Counted from the stretch's first letter, positions 17,914 to 26,420 are shown. The stretch: DNA of 64,000 nt from PALSA-612 sp963776735 (GCA_963776735.1 CAVZNV010000018.1:310001-374000), one strand, 5' to 3'. The notes: generated by a model not told the origin, from the sequence alone. A program made the numbers and translations.

Positions 17914-18787
17914 ACGCAGCCGCGATCTCGGCGGCGAGGCCTGCGTTGTCCGCAGCAAGGCGGCGGTTGACGTCGAGCGTCCGGCCGCCGCTGTGGTCGT
18001 GCAGGTACGCGAGGACGAACGGCGTCACCGCCTGGCCGCGAACGCCCGCCGCAGTCGCCTCGGCGAGCGCAGCCTCGATCAGCGGCTCGATGTCGTCGAT
18101 TCCGTCGACGGGCGGCCGGGCGACGACGACCGCCGAGCGGGAGAACCGCCAGTGCGCGCGAGCGATCGCGGCTGCGTCGCGCGCGCTCTCGACCCGCGGG
18201 ACCGACGGCCCACCGCGTGCCGAGTAGAACAGCGGCAGCTCCTCGGTCTGCCAGCCGAGCAGCGGCACGCCGAGCGTCTCCAGCACCTCGACTGTGGCGG
18301 GTACGTCCAGCAGGGACTTGATCCCCGAGCAGACGACGAGCGCCGGCGTCCGCGCGAGCGCCGCCATGTCTGCCGACACGTCCGGACGCTCCGTCCAACC
18401 GCGGTGCACGCCGCCGAGGCCGCCCGTCGCGAAGAAGCGAATGCCCGCCTGCTCGCACGCGACGAGCGTGCCGCCGACCGTCGTCGCGCCGATCGCTCCC
18501 TGCGCGACGCAGAGGCCGAGGTCGCGCGGGCCGACCTTGCGCGCCGCCTGGCCGGCCGAGGCGACACGGTCGAGCTCGTCCTCCGTCAGCCCGACCCGCA
18601 GGTCGCCGTCCAGCACGGCAACCGTCGCCGGAACGGCACCGGCCGCGCGGATCCGCCGCTCGCACTCCCGCCCGACCTCGAGCCCCTCGCCGGCGGGGAA
18701 GCCGTGCGCGACGATCGTCGTCTCGAGCGCGACGACAGGCCGGCCGGCGGCGAGCGCCTCCGCCGCCTCCGGCGCGACGAGCGTCAC
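17897..18787 (-). CDS. psuG: Pseudouridine-5'-phosphate glycosidase
   Basis: Splits pseudouridine 5'-phosphate into uracil and ribose 5-phosphate. The 296-residue sequence has the family landmarks ALETTIVAHGFP, VGLTEDEL, the lysine-containing ARKVGPRDL, GATTVGGTL, FFATGGLGGVHRG and PALVVCSGIKSLLDVPAT. Length is typical. Its start overlaps the stop of the PfkB kinase gene (ATGA), giving the usual psuK-psuG salvage pair with the kinase first. Confidence 0.95.
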   Translation of the reverse strand: MTLVAPEAAEALAAGRPVVALETTIVAHGFPAGEGLEVGRECERRIRAAGAVPATVAVLDGDLRVGLTEDELDRVASAGQAARKVGPRDLGLCVAQGAIGATTVGGTLVACEQAGIRFFATGGLGGVHRGWTERPDVSADMAALARTPALVVCSGIKSLLDVPATVEVLETLGVPLLGWQTEELPLFYSARGGPSVPRVESARDAAAIARAHWRFSRSAVVVARPPVDGIDDIEPLIEAALAEATAAGVRGQAVTPFVLAYLHDHSGGRTLDVNRRLAADNAGLAAEIAAAFSSSR

Positions 18788-19602
18788 GGCATCGCCCCGA
18801 GCTTCGAGATGCAGCGCGCCGCGGCCTCGAGCCCGAGCTCGATCCCACCGACGAGGTAGCCCGCGGCGAGCGCGTCGCCGGCGCCGGTCGTGTCGACGAC
18901 CTCCACCTCGTGCGCAGCGTGCTCGTCACAGCTTTCGCCGGAGATCACGACCGCTCCGCCGGCGCCGCGCTTGCGCACGATCGTCCCCGCAGAGGGCTCC
19001 CGGCCCAGCTCCTCCAGCTCCTCCTCGTTCGCGAAGACGACATCCGGACGCAGTGCCTCGACCTTCTCCAGAAAGCGCTCGGCCCCGTAGGCGCGGATGG
19101 ACGTCCAGGTCGAGAGGTCGACGGAGACGACGCCTCGCTCGGCGCGAACGGCTTCCGCGGCCGCCGCGATCGCCTCGTCGGCGGGCGACCGCATCAGCGC
19201 ATAGCCCGACAGGTACACGGCGTCGCAACCGGCGAACCACTCGGGCTTGAGCTCCTCGGCACGCAACTCGCCGGCGACACCGGGGTCGGAGAGCATCGAC
19301 CGCTCGCCGTCGGGGTCGACGATCGAGACGACGACGCCGTTCCGGCCCATACCCATCGGCCCGAGCACCTCCACGCGCCGCGCGCCGACCTCGGCGGCCA
19401 CGAGCCGCCCGGGCGTGTCCGAACCCCACTTGGCGACGAGCCGCGACTGCGCCCCGAGTGCTGCCGCCCAGGCCGCGACGTTCGCCGCCTGGCCGCCCGC
19501 ACCGGCGCGCGTGACAGCGGGCGTGTCGTCGCCGCGCGCGACCGCGCGCTCAACCCGGACGATCAGGTCGAGCATCAGGTCTCCCACCGAACAGACGATC
19601 AT
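18784..19602 (-). CDS. psuK: PfkB-family kinase, probable pseudouridine kinase
   Basis: A 272-residue ribokinase-fold sugar/nucleoside kinase. The N-terminal glycine motif is GAGGQAANVAAWAAALG and the C-terminal catalytic motif is VVDTTGAGDALAAGYL with the base Asp. The four-base overlap with psuG indicates that it phosphorylates pseudouridine for the glycosidase; PfkB kinases can take other sugars, so specificity comes from context. It is divergent from a 66-residue membrane-anchored protein gene only 14 bases away. Confidence 0.88.
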   Translation of the reverse strand: MIVCSVGDLMLDLIVRVERAVARGDDTPAVTRAGAGGQAANVAAWAAALGAQSRLVAKWGSDTPGRLVAAEVGARRVEVLGPMGMGRNGVVVSIVDPDGERSMLSDPGVAGELRAEELKPEWFAGCDAVYLSGYALMRSPADEAIAAAAEAVRAERGVVSVDLSTWTSIRAYGAERFLEKVEALRPDVVFANEEELEELGREPSAGTIVRKRGAGGAVVISGESCDEHAAHEVEVVDTTGAGDALAAGYLVGGIELGLEAAARCISKLGAMP

Positions 19603-19604
19603 CC

Positions 19605-19610
19605 TAGGAT
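19605..19610 (+). promoter_or_regulatory. -10 box TAGGAT for a leaderless small gene
   Basis: TAGGAT lies 6 bases before ATG 19617, within a perfect 10-bp palindrome ATCCTAGGAT (19601-19610) between two divergent genes that are only 14 bases apart. Confidence 0.45.
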
Positions 19611-19616
19611 CGTGTC

Positions 19617-19817
19617 ATGGACGGCGGAGACGGGCGGAGCAGGCTGCGCACGTTCCTCCTCGGCGGGCTCGTCGGCGCCTCGGCCGTGATCGCGGCGGCA
19701 CGCCGGCGGCAGACGAAGGCGGTCCCGGCCCTGCCGCCGCGCGGTCTCGCCGCGTTCGAGGACGCGCCCTGCTACCACGAGCAGGCCGCCCGCGACGAGC
19801 AGGAACGCCGCTACTAG
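19617..19817 (+). CDS. Small membrane-anchored protein (66 residues)
   Basis: ATG 19617 with a TAGGAT -10 box 6 bases upstream suggests a leaderless mRNA. The protein has one N-terminal hydrophobic segment (RTFLLGGLVGASAVIAA), a basic RRRQ stop-transfer and a short soluble tail ending in YHEQAARDEQERRY. I do not recognise a family. Its stop codon is followed immediately by the TA that flanks a 164-bp inverted-repeat element. Confidence 0.6.
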   Translation: MDGGDGRSRLRTFLLGGLVGASAVIAAARRRQTKAVPALPPRGLAAFEDAPCYHEQAARDEQERRY

Positions 19818-19819
19818 TA

Positions 19820-19983
19820 GGAGACTTTGACGAAACGCGGCTGAAGTCGTCGGAACGCGCTGAGCGGCGAGCTGACTGCGTCCTCAGTCGCGTCCGTACC
19901 CTCCGGGTACGAACGCTCCCTGCGTCCTTGCATCACGACGCCCATCACGCCCCGTCGACGTGCAGCGTTCCGTCAAAGCCTCC
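19820..19983. mobile_element. TA-flanked MITE-like inverted-repeat element
   Basis: A 164-bp non-coding element. Its ends are 19-bp inverted repeats, GGAGACTTTGACGAAACGC at 19820-19838 and the complement of GGAGGCTTTGACGGAACGC at 19965-19983 (17 of 19 match). TA occurs directly outside both ends (19818-19819 and 19984-19985), like the target duplication of Tc1/mariner or IS630 elements. A 12-bp stem with a 3-base loop (19890-19916) sits in the middle. There is no ORF for a transposase, so it would be non-autonomous. It lies between two genes whose stop codons touch the TA sites. Confidence 0.5.
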
Positions 19984-21674
19984 TAAGTCCCTCGGCAGGG
20001 GGGCGGGTTCTTCTCGTTCGCGAGCTTTCCGAGCGCGGTGAGCACCGTGCCGAGGTTGACGTCCGCGTCGCCGAGGTCGAGCGGCGGCTTCTCGCCCAAT
20101 CCGAGCGACGTGCCCAGGACCTCTACTCGGCGCGCGAGCTTGAGGTAGGTGCGCACGCACCCGGTCGGCTGAACCGTCCTGATCACGAGGAAGGGTCCGA
20201 ACGCTTTCACCGTGAAGCTCGACGCCGGGCTCGGCGACTCGAGCGGGATCGTCTCCCGGCGCGCGCCACCGTTGGTCGTGTCGCTCGCGTCGAAGACCCA
20301 GACGCCGTGCCCGAGCGGTTTCTTCGCTGTTTGGAGCGCTCTCAGAGCAAGAGTGGCGTCCGCCCGTGGCACGACAAGCTTCGACAGGTGGCCGCCGCGG
20401 TCGAGCGCCTCCAGGTAGATCGGCTCGTACCCGAACAGCACGTCGTCCGGGCGCGCCACCGAGGCGAGGTAGGCCGACGCCTGCTGCCGATCCTTGACGT
20501 GCGCGCTCGCCTCGCCGCGATAGAGCTCGGGGGTGCGATGGATGCCCCAGGCGACCTCGGCCGGCAGCAGCGCGAGGATGACGGCGACGGCGACGACCGG
20601 GGCGGCCTTCGGTACCAGCGAGGCGAGCCGGATGACGCCCTCTGCGACGGCGATGGCGAAGAAGGGAAAGATGAAGATCAGGTGGCGCGACATCGGCGCC
20701 GCCGAACCGAGCTTCGCGATCACGAGCGCGAACAGCGGCACGAGGACCACCGCCCCCATGAGCACGCCTGTCCGCGGCCTGCGGCGAGCGAGGCTGAGAA
20801 AGCCGGCGAGCGCGAACAGCAGCACAAAGGTGATCACCAGGGTGAATCCCGCGGTGAAGTCTCCCGCGACGCCGACGAGGTAGGACCCGATTGACGACGC
20901 GCTACCGAGCGTCGACGAGCCCTGCCCGACCCCGACGTCGAATCGTCCGGCGAGGACGAGATCCGTCCGCCAGAACGGGATGCCGAGGATGAAGACGGTC
21001 GCGAACGCCGGCACGACGACCCGCAGCGGCACGCGCGTGAGCACGACGTACACGCCCTGGATCGCGAGCACGATCGCCCCGTACGGGTGCGCCGCAACGC
21101 AGAGAAGCACGGCCACGGCCCAGAAAGCCCACGCCCGCTTCGTGCGCTTCTCGCTCGCCTTGAGGAGCGCGAGGAACGAGAGCGCGCTCGTGAACAGGAA
21201 CAGGCTGTACATCCGCCCGTACACGCCGTGGAAGAGCAGCATCCAGCTGGCCGAGACGAGGACGGTCGCGGCAAGCGCCGTCTTCCTGCCTGCGAGCTTT
21301 CTCCCCAGCAGCGCGATCACGGGCACCGACGCCGTCGCGAAGATCGCCGACAGGAGCCGCAAGCCGACGAGCCCTCCGCCCGTGTGCGCCACGATCCAGG
21401 CGAGGATGAAGTGCAGCGGCGCGCCTCCGCGCTGGTCGAGCACCGTGTCGAGCACGCCTGTGATCGACTCCCGTCCGACGAAGAGGGCCAGCGTCTCGTC
21501 CTCGTGCGGCGGCCACGCCTGGAGCTGGACGAGCAGGAAGCAGCCGACGCCGAGTGCGCAGGCCGCGACGCCGATCTCGAACCAGCGGCGGCGCAGCTCG
21601 GCGACGACGGACACGGCCCAGCCGGACGATCTCGCCTCCGAGACGAGCGCCGGATCCGTTGCTACGCGCCGCAT
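19983..21674 (-). CDS. Polytopic glycosyltransferase (GT39/ArnT-like), likely dolichyl-phosphate-sugar type
   Basis: A 563-residue membrane protein from ATG 21674; a longer frame to 21842 would overlap the divergent FmdB gene. After a first membrane segment (FEIGVAACALGVGCFLLVQL) comes PPHEDETLALFVG, whose acidic residues match the catalytic loop of GT-C enzymes, then GGAPLHFILAWIVAH and VYGRMYSLFLF, and about 10-12 hydrophobic segments to residue 400. A soluble C-terminal domain follows. GT-C enzymes transfer sugars from polyprenyl phosphates outside the membrane. Donor and acceptor are unknown. The stop TAG shares bases with the TA of the adjacent inverted-repeat element. Confidence 0.8.
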   Translation of the reverse strand: MRRVATDPALVSEARSSGWAVSVVAELRRRWFEIGVAACALGVGCFLLVQLQAWPPHEDETLALFVGRESITGVLDTVLDQRGGAPLHFILAWIVAHTGGGLVGLRLLSAIFATASVPVIALLGRKLAGRKTALAATVLVSASWMLLFHGVYGRMYSLFLFTSALSFLALLKASEKRTKRAWAFWAVAVLLCVAAHPYGAIVLAIQGVYVVLTRVPLRVVVPAFATVFILGIPFWRTDLVLAGRFDVGVGQGSSTLGSASSIGSYLVGVAGDFTAGFTLVITFVLLFALAGFLSLARRRPRTGVLMGAVVLVPLFALVIAKLGSAAPMSRHLIFIFPFFAIAVAEGVIRLASLVPKAAPVVAVAVILALLPAEVAWGIHRTPELYRGEASAHVKDRQQASAYLASVARPDDVLFGYEPIYLEALDRGGHLSKLVVPRADATLALRALQTAKKPLGHGVWVFDASDTTNGGARRETIPLESPSPASSFTVKAFGPFLVIRTVQPTGCVRTYLKLARRVEVLGTSLGLGEKPPLDLGDADVNLGTVLTALGKLANEKNPPPCRGT

Positions 21675-21706
21675 CCCCGGCACCCTAGCGCCGTCGGAGC
21701 CGTTGC

Positions 21707-21712
21707 TAGCCT
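21707..21712 (+). promoter_or_regulatory. -10 box TAGCCT for fmdB-like gene
   Basis: TAGCCT is 7 bases before ATG 21720 in a 45-base divergent intergenic region; it also contains a TGCTAGC heptamer (21704-21710). Confidence 0.4.
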
Positions 21713-21719
21713 TGCTTCC

Positions 21720-22016
21720 ATGCCCACGTACGACTACCGCTGCCCGAACGGCCACGAGTTCGAGGTCGTCCACCGAATGGACGATCCGCCCCCGGAGAAG
21801 TGCGAGATCTGCGGCGCCGGTCCGCTCGTCCGCGTCTTCCATCCCGTGCCGGTGTTCTTCAAGGGCTCGGGCTTCTATTCCACGGACTACGGCCGCAAGA
21901 AACGCAAGGTCGAGTCGGGCGGCGACGGGGACGGAGCCAAGTCGGACACCGGCTCGAAGACCGCCGACAAGCCGGCTGAGAAGACCGAGAAGAGCAGCAA
22001 GTCCGCGGACACGTGA
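21720..22016 (+). CDS. FmdB-family zinc-ribbon protein
   Basis: A 98-residue protein. Residues 1-50 are the FmdB zinc ribbon: MPTYDYRCPNGHEFE supplies a Cys and a nearby His, CEICG the second pair, then the conserved VFHPVPVFFKGSGFYSTDYG. The remaining 45 residues are a charged, low-complexity Lys/Ser/Asp tail. FmdB was named as a putative regulator of amide degradation, but most members have no defined role. No Shine-Dalgarno is evident and the -10 box spacing suggests a leaderless mRNA. Confidence 0.88.
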   Translation: MPTYDYRCPNGHEFEVVHRMDDPPPEKCEICGAGPLVRVFHPVPVFFKGSGFYSTDYGRKKRKVESGGDGDGAKSDTGSKTADKPAEKTEKSSKSADT

Positions 22017-22023
22017 CCCCTGG

Positions 22024-23205
22024 TCAGTGCGGGAACGGCGTGTTGCCGATCTCGCAGCCGGGCTGGTAGGCGCTCGAGCCGGGCGGCGGCGGTTGCGGCG
22101 CCGAGGCGCCGAGGAATTCGGAGATCACGGCGCGGTTGTCCTCGCTCGATCTCAAGACGGCGTTCGATCCGACGTATTCGGGATCGCCGCCGAGACGGCA
22201 GTGCACGCTGCCACCGCTGCCGGCCCGGAACCGCACCCAGCCGAGCTGGATGAAGTCGCCGGGGGAGAGGTCGGTGGCGAGCGGCCGCATCAGGTCGCTG
22301 CCGATGAACGGCAGGTCGAGGTACGTGCCCAGACCGGCGAGCTTGGACGACACCGCCTGGAGCACCTGCTGCTGTCGGGCCGCCCGCGTGAGGTCGTTCT
22401 CGCCGGGGTCGAGCTGGTTCTCGCGAATGCGTGAGTAGACGAGAGCCCGTTCGCCGTTCATGTGCTGAGGCCCCTTGGCGAACCGCCACCCCTTCCACGA
22501 GGCGCATTTCGCCGCCGGGAACGGGCAGTCGAACTTGTTCGACAGGATCGGCTTCGGCACGTTGATCGTCACGCCGCCGAGCTCGTCGATCACCTTCTTG
22601 AACTGGTTGAAGTCGACGATCGCGATGTGGTTGATCTTCACGCCGGTGAGCGCCTCGAGCGTCTTGATCGTCAACACCGGCCCGCCGTCCTGGTAGGCGG
22701 CGTTGACGCGATCCTCGCCGTGGCCCGGGATCGGGACGTAGAGGTCGCGCGGAACCGACAGGTAGGAGATCCGTTCGTGACCGGGATCCGTGTGCATGAG
22801 CATGATCGAGTCCGAGCGATGAGCGGTCGCGCGGTCGGCCGCAGTCGAGTGGTCGGTGCCGAGCAGCAGGATCGTCGTCGGGCTGTCGAAGAGTGCGCCG
22901 CCCTGGTGCGTCAGCGCCTTCTTCGCTGCCTTCGGCAGGCGCGCGTTCGCGGCGTCGACGCCGTCCCGGAACGAGAAGTAGCCCGCCAGCGTCCAGGCGG
23001 CGAGCCAGGCGACGAACAGGCAGACGAGGATCCCGACCGCCTGGAGGACCCGGCGGCGCGTCGACTTCGTCGCCCGCGGAGGTCTCGGTGCGGCGGCGGG
23101 GCGATCCGGCGAGGGCGGACGCTTGCCTCCACCGCCGAAGCCCGGGAGCTTGCCCTTGCCGCGACCGGTCTTGTAGACGCGGTAGGGCTTCTCCTCACCG
23201 GTCAT
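22024..23205 (-). CDS. LytR-CpsA-Psr (LCP) family cell-wall glycopolymer transferase
   Basis: A 393-residue membrane-anchored LCP protein from ATG 23205. A cytoplasmic Pro/Lys-rich head is followed by one membrane segment (QAVGILVCLFVAWLAAWTLA) and the extracytoplasmic LCP domain with ILLLGTDH, SDSIMLMHTDP, YLSVPRDLYVPIPG, RVNAAYQDGG and ALVYSRIREN. These Arg and Asp residues bind the polyprenyl pyrophosphate and attach glycopolymers to peptidoglycan. The C-terminal tail is Pro-rich with paired Cys positions. It is convergent with the FmdB gene. Confidence 0.92.
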   Translation of the reverse strand: MTGEEKPYRVYKTGRGKGKLPGFGGGGKRPPSPDRPAAAPRPPRATKSTRRRVLQAVGILVCLFVAWLAAWTLAGYFSFRDGVDAANARLPKAAKKALTHQGGALFDSPTTILLLGTDHSTAADRATAHRSDSIMLMHTDPGHERISYLSVPRDLYVPIPGHGEDRVNAAYQDGGPVLTIKTLEALTGVKINHIAIVDFNQFKKVIDELGGVTINVPKPILSNKFDCPFPAAKCASWKGWRFAKGPQHMNGERALVYSRIRENQLDPGENDLTRAARQQQVLQAVSSKLAGLGTYLDLPFIGSDLMRPLATDLSPGDFIQLGWVRFRAGSGGSVHCRLGGDPEYVGSNAVLRSSEDNRAVISEFLGASAPQPPPPGSSAYQPGCEIGNTPFPH

Positions 23206-23296
23206 GCGCAGGAGAAATGGTAGCCGGGCAGCTTGCCGCGCCTCCCGGTGAGCGCGCCCTAGAATCACGTCCCACCGCCCGAGCGGCGGTTTCGAG

Positions 23297-24340
23297 ATGC
23301 ACTTCGACTCCCTCATGGCGATCCCGCCGTCGCTGCTCGACGGCTCGCGCCGCACCGGCAACCCGCGTGTCCTCGGCATCGACGGGGGCGCGACGAAGAC
23401 GGCGGCGGCTCTCCTCGACCTCGAGGCCGGGCGGGTTTTCCTCGCCGAGGCGGGGCCGAGCAACGCGGACGCGGTCGGTCCGGAGACGGCACTGGCGAAC
23501 CTCGAGGAGGCGGTGACGGCCGTGACCGCGGCCGCCGGCGCCGAGGCGGACCGGATCGGCGCAGCCGTGATCGCGGTGGCCGGGACGGTCTCGCCCGAGC
23601 TCGAGCGCGAGGTCGGGAAGAGGTTCGACCTCGAGCACCTCTACGTCATCAACGACGTCGTCGCCGCATGGGCTGTGGGGACGCTGTGTCGGCCGGGAAT
23701 TGCGGTCATCTCCGGCACGGGCAGCCACGTGTTCGGCGTCGACGCGGCCGGACGGAGCTGGCGCACGGGCGGGTGGGGCCATGTCCTCGGCGACGAAGGG
23801 TCCGGCTACTGGCTCGGACTGCACGGCCTCAAGGCCGCGCTGAGCTACCGGGATGCCTCCGGCCCCCCGACCGTCCTTCTCGACGCGGCTCTGGCCGAGT
23901 ACGAGCTGAAAGGCATCGAAGATCTGCCGACTGTCTTCTACGGCAAGCCGCTGACGAAGGACGAAGTCGCCCGTTTCGCCGTGCAGGTCGAGCGCGCCGC
24001 CGCCGGCGGCGACGAGGTCGCACGGCGGCTGTTCGAGCAAGCCGGGCGGGATCTGGCCGTCCAGATCCGCGCAGTCGTCGACTCGCTCGGCCTCGACTCC
24101 GGGCCGTTCGTCGTCGCGCTGGTCGGCAGCGTCCTCCAGGGCAGCGCGCTGCTCCGCCGCGAGCTCGAGCGCAATGTCTCGGACGTCGCACCGACCGCCG
24201 AGTTCGTCGTGCCGGAGCTCCCGCCGATTGCCGGCTCGCTGCTCCTCGCCGTACGCGCCGAGGGGCTCGAAGACCGCTTCGACCTGCGGCGCTTCCGGGA
24301 GCTGCTCGGCGAGCCCCTGCAGGCCCACGCATCGTCGTGA
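23297..24340 (+). CDS. BadF/BadG-type ATPase, probable N-acetylglucosamine kinase
   Basis: A 347-residue ASKHA-fold kinase. The phosphate-1 loop is VLGIDGGATKTAAAL; GPSNADAVG, AVAGTVSPE, VINDVVAAW and VISGTGSHVFGV follow, then the sugar-specificity region RTGGWGHVLGDEGSGYWLG, which is typical of GlcNAc kinases of the BadF branch. A TAGAAT -10 box lies at 23260-23265. ATG 23315 is an alternative start. It overlaps the possible early start of rsmI downstream. A role in amino-sugar recycling is likely but not certain. Confidence 0.82.
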   Translation: MHFDSLMAIPPSLLDGSRRTGNPRVLGIDGGATKTAAALLDLEAGRVFLAEAGPSNADAVGPETALANLEEAVTAVTAAAGAEADRIGAAVIAVAGTVSPELEREVGKRFDLEHLYVINDVVAAWAVGTLCRPGIAVISGTGSHVFGVDAAGRSWRTGGWGHVLGDEGSGYWLGLHGLKAALSYRDASGPPTVLLDAALAEYELKGIEDLPTVFYGKPLTKDEVARFAVQVERAAAGGDEVARRLFEQAGRDLAVQIRAVVDSLGLDSGPFVVALVGSVLQGSALLRRELERNVSDVAPTAEFVVPELPPIAGSLLLAVRAEGLEDRFDLRRFRELLGEPLQAHASS

Positions 24341-24375
24341 CGGTCCACCCGCTCGATCCCCGGGGTCCAGACGTC

Positions 24376-25179
24376 ATGCCGCTGACGGTCTGCGCGACTC
24401 CGATCGGGAACCTCGAGGACGTCACCCTGCGGGTGCTGGCCGCCCTGGCCGCGGCGGACGTGGTCCTCTGCGAGGACACGCGTCGAACACGGATTCTGCT
24501 CGATCGCCATGGCATCAGCGCAAGGCTCGTGAGCTATCACGCCCATAACGAGGCAAAGCGCACGGCCGAGGTCATCCCGCGGCTCGAAGCCGGCGACGCG
24601 ATCGCCCTCGTGAGTGACGCCGGCCTCCCCGGCATCAGCGATCCCGGAATCCGCCTCGTCGCCGCTGCCCGGGAGAGGGGTCTGCCTGTCACCGTTCTCC
24701 CAGGCCCGTCGGCGGTCGAGACCGCGCTCGTCGCGAGCGGCTTCGACCACGAGCGCTTTCAGTTTTTCGGCTACCTGCCGCGTGGGGAGCGCGCGCTTGC
24801 CGCTCTCTGGGACGAGCTCGCCCGCTGGCCGCATGCTGCGGTTGCGTTCGAATCGCCACGGCGCTTGCCGGCCACGCTTCGGTCGCTCGCGGCAGCGCTG
24901 CCTGACCGGCCGGTCGCGGTCTGCCGGGAGCTGACGAAGGCGTTCGAGGAGGTCGTCCGCGGAACGGCGCCGGAAGTCGCGGCGAGATTCGAGTCACCGC
25001 CGAAAGGCGAGATCACGCTCGTCGTCGGCCCGGCACCCCCGCACGCGGTCCCCGAGCAGGTCGGTCTCGAGGCGGTGGCCGAGCTCGTGGACGCGGGGGT
25101 ACAGCGACGACGAGCCGCTGAGGTCGTGTCGCGACTGACAGGACTGTCGCGAAACCGCCTTTACGAGGGTTCGCTCTAG
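24376..25179 (+). CDS. rsmI: 16S rRNA (cytidine-1402 2'-O)-methyltransferase RsmI
   Basis: Methylates the 2'-OH of C1402 in 16S rRNA using SAM. The 267-residue protein has the N-terminal CATPIGNLEDVTLR, the LCEDTRRTRILL and YHAHNEAKR motifs, ALVSDAGLPGISDPG and VLPGPSAVETALVASG. ATG 24376 fits the family N terminus. An in-frame GTG at 24337 overlaps the kinase stop (GTGA) and would add 13 residues; coupling makes it a real alternative. The C-terminal HTH-like tail (RLTGLSRNRLYEGSL) is present. Confidence 0.95.
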   Translation: MPLTVCATPIGNLEDVTLRVLAALAAADVVLCEDTRRTRILLDRHGISARLVSYHAHNEAKRTAEVIPRLEAGDAIALVSDAGLPGISDPGIRLVAAARERGLPVTVLPGPSAVETALVASGFDHERFQFFGYLPRGERALAALWDELARWPHAAVAFESPRRLPATLRSLAAALPDRPVAVCRELTKAFEEVVRGTAPEVAARFESPPKGEITLVVGPAPPHAVPEQVGLEAVAELVDAGVQRRRAAEVVSRLTGLSRNRLYEGSL

Positions 25180-25183
25180 CCCG

Positions 25184-25189
25184 TAGAGT
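25184..25189 (+). promoter_or_regulatory. -10 box TAGAGT for the secreted esterase gene
   Basis: TAGAGT ends 8 bases before ATG 25198, with no Shine-Dalgarno, matching the leaderless pattern seen elsewhere in the window. Confidence 0.45.
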
Positions 25190-25197
25190 CCCGCCGG

Positions 25198-26292
25198 ATG
25201 CGCCGCGGGGGACTTCCGGGCAGGGCCGCAGTCGTGGGCGCGGGTGCCGCAGGCTTGCTCGCGGCCGCTCTTCTCTCCGGCAGTGCAGCAGCAACATCAC
25301 GCATCGCCTCCGCGACCACCACGATCTATCCGGACAATCCGGCGATCCGCTACACCGAGTACGCCCACGCGACGATCAGCCACGGCGGAGCCGTTTTCGA
25401 CCGGCCGGGCGTCGCGAACGGCAATGCGATCGCCAGCCCCGGCACGCGCGTGAACTTCCGGACAGATGCGACCCGTGTCTGGATCGTCGTCACGTACACG
25501 TTCGCCTGCAACGCCGCCGGCTGCGGTCACTTCTCCGTAGAGCGCGACGGGCAGCTGCTCCCGCAGACGTTCGGGAGCGACACGGTCTCGGGCCAGGCGA
25601 CGTACCTGCTCGCGCTTCAGCCGACCGCACTGCCGCACAACTTCAGCGTCATCTGGCCCTACGGGACACAGATGGTCTTCGACGGTCTTCAGCTTCAGGG
25701 GGGCCAGCCGCGCCTGCTCACCCCGGCGCCTGTACGCCCCGCGTTCAGGTACGTCGCCTACGGCGACTCCATCACCCAGGGCTACTACGCGTCCGGCGGG
25801 ACCGTCGATACGTATCCCGACCGGATTGCTCGCAAGAGGCGGTGGAGCGTCGTCAACATGGGCTTCGGCGGGGAGACGACGGTGCCTTCCGACGGAACGG
25901 CGGTCGGCCTGCTCGGTGGCAACCTCGTCACGGTCGCGATCGGCGTGAACGACTTCGGGACGTCGAAGCCGCTCACGACCTTCGTCTCCGACTACAACGC
26001 CCTGTTGGACGCGATCAGAGTGCTTCAGCCGGCAGTGCCGCTCTACTGCGTGACGCCCATCTGGACCAGCGTCGAAGCCGTGACGAACTCGCAGGGGCTC
26101 CACGTCCAGGACTACCGGCTGGCGATCGCGTCCATCGTCCAGCAGCGCATGGCAACCGATCCGAACCTGCATCTCGTCAACGGGCTGACGCTGGTTCCCA
26201 ATCAGCTCAAGTACTTCGTCGACGGCCTGCACCCGAACGATGCGGGCTTCGCGCTCTACGCCACGAACCTCGCCGCAAAGCTGACCGGCTGA
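25198..26292 (+). CDS. Secreted SGNH/GDSL hydrolase (carbohydrate-esterase-like)
   Basis: A 364-residue exported protein. Residues 1-33 are a signal peptide (GAGAAGLLAAALLSGSAAA). An N-terminal beta-rich domain (about 40-175) precedes the SGNH hydrolase, with block I GDSITQGY (Ser nucleophile), block II GFGGET, block III GVNDFG and block V DGLHPND with the catalytic Asp-His. The two-domain layout recalls family CE2 acetyl-xylan/sugar esterases. It likely deacylates a surface or environmental polysaccharide. A GC-rich hairpin follows the stop. Confidence 0.88.
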   Translation: MRRGGLPGRAAVVGAGAAGLLAAALLSGSAAATSRIASATTTIYPDNPAIRYTEYAHATISHGGAVFDRPGVANGNAIASPGTRVNFRTDATRVWIVVTYTFACNAAGCGHFSVERDGQLLPQTFGSDTVSGQATYLLALQPTALPHNFSVIWPYGTQMVFDGLQLQGGQPRLLTPAPVRPAFRYVAYGDSITQGYYASGGTVDTYPDRIARKRRWSVVNMGFGGETTVPSDGTAVGLLGGNLVTVAIGVNDFGTSKPLTTFVSDYNALLDAIRVLQPAVPLYCVTPIWTSVEAVTNSQGLHVQDYRLAIASIVQQRMATDPNLHLVNGLTLVPNQLKYFVDGLHPNDAGFALYATNLAAKLTG

Positions 26293-26298
26293 CGGTGG

Positions 26299-26317
26299 CG
26301 AGCCCGCGCGGGGCTCG
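26299..26317 (+). terminator. Hairpin downstream of the SGNH hydrolase gene
   Basis: CGAGCCC and GGGCTCG pair around a 5-base GC loop, 7 bases after the stop codon; only a weak T run follows. Confidence 0.45.
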
Positions 26318-26348
26318 ACGCTTTCGCACCTGTCCTCTGTAGGCAGTA

Positions 26349-26397
26349 TTGACAACAATGCTCAGCCGACGCTACCGTTCCCGTCGGCTGTTGTCAA
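26349..26397 (+). promoter_or_regulatory. Promoter embedded in a long inverted repeat before the M23-like gene
   Basis: A perfect -35 TTGACA (26349-26354) and -10 TACCGT (26373-26378) are separated by 18 bases. The promoter is bracketed by an inverted repeat: TTGACAACA plus GCCGAC on the left (split by 7 extra bases) and GTCGGCTGTTGTCAA at 26383-26397. The right arm would lie in the early transcript. This looks like an operator or a leader hairpin; the regulator is unknown. Confidence 0.6.
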
Positions 26398-26420
26398 TCA
26401 CGAGAACAAGGAGTGAGAAG

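Noticed and set aside
26293..26420. A c-di-AMP (ydaO) riboswitch before the M23-like gene
   Set aside because: Such riboswitches often precede wall hydrolases in actinobacteria, but the space between promoter and gene is far too short and the conserved core is absent.
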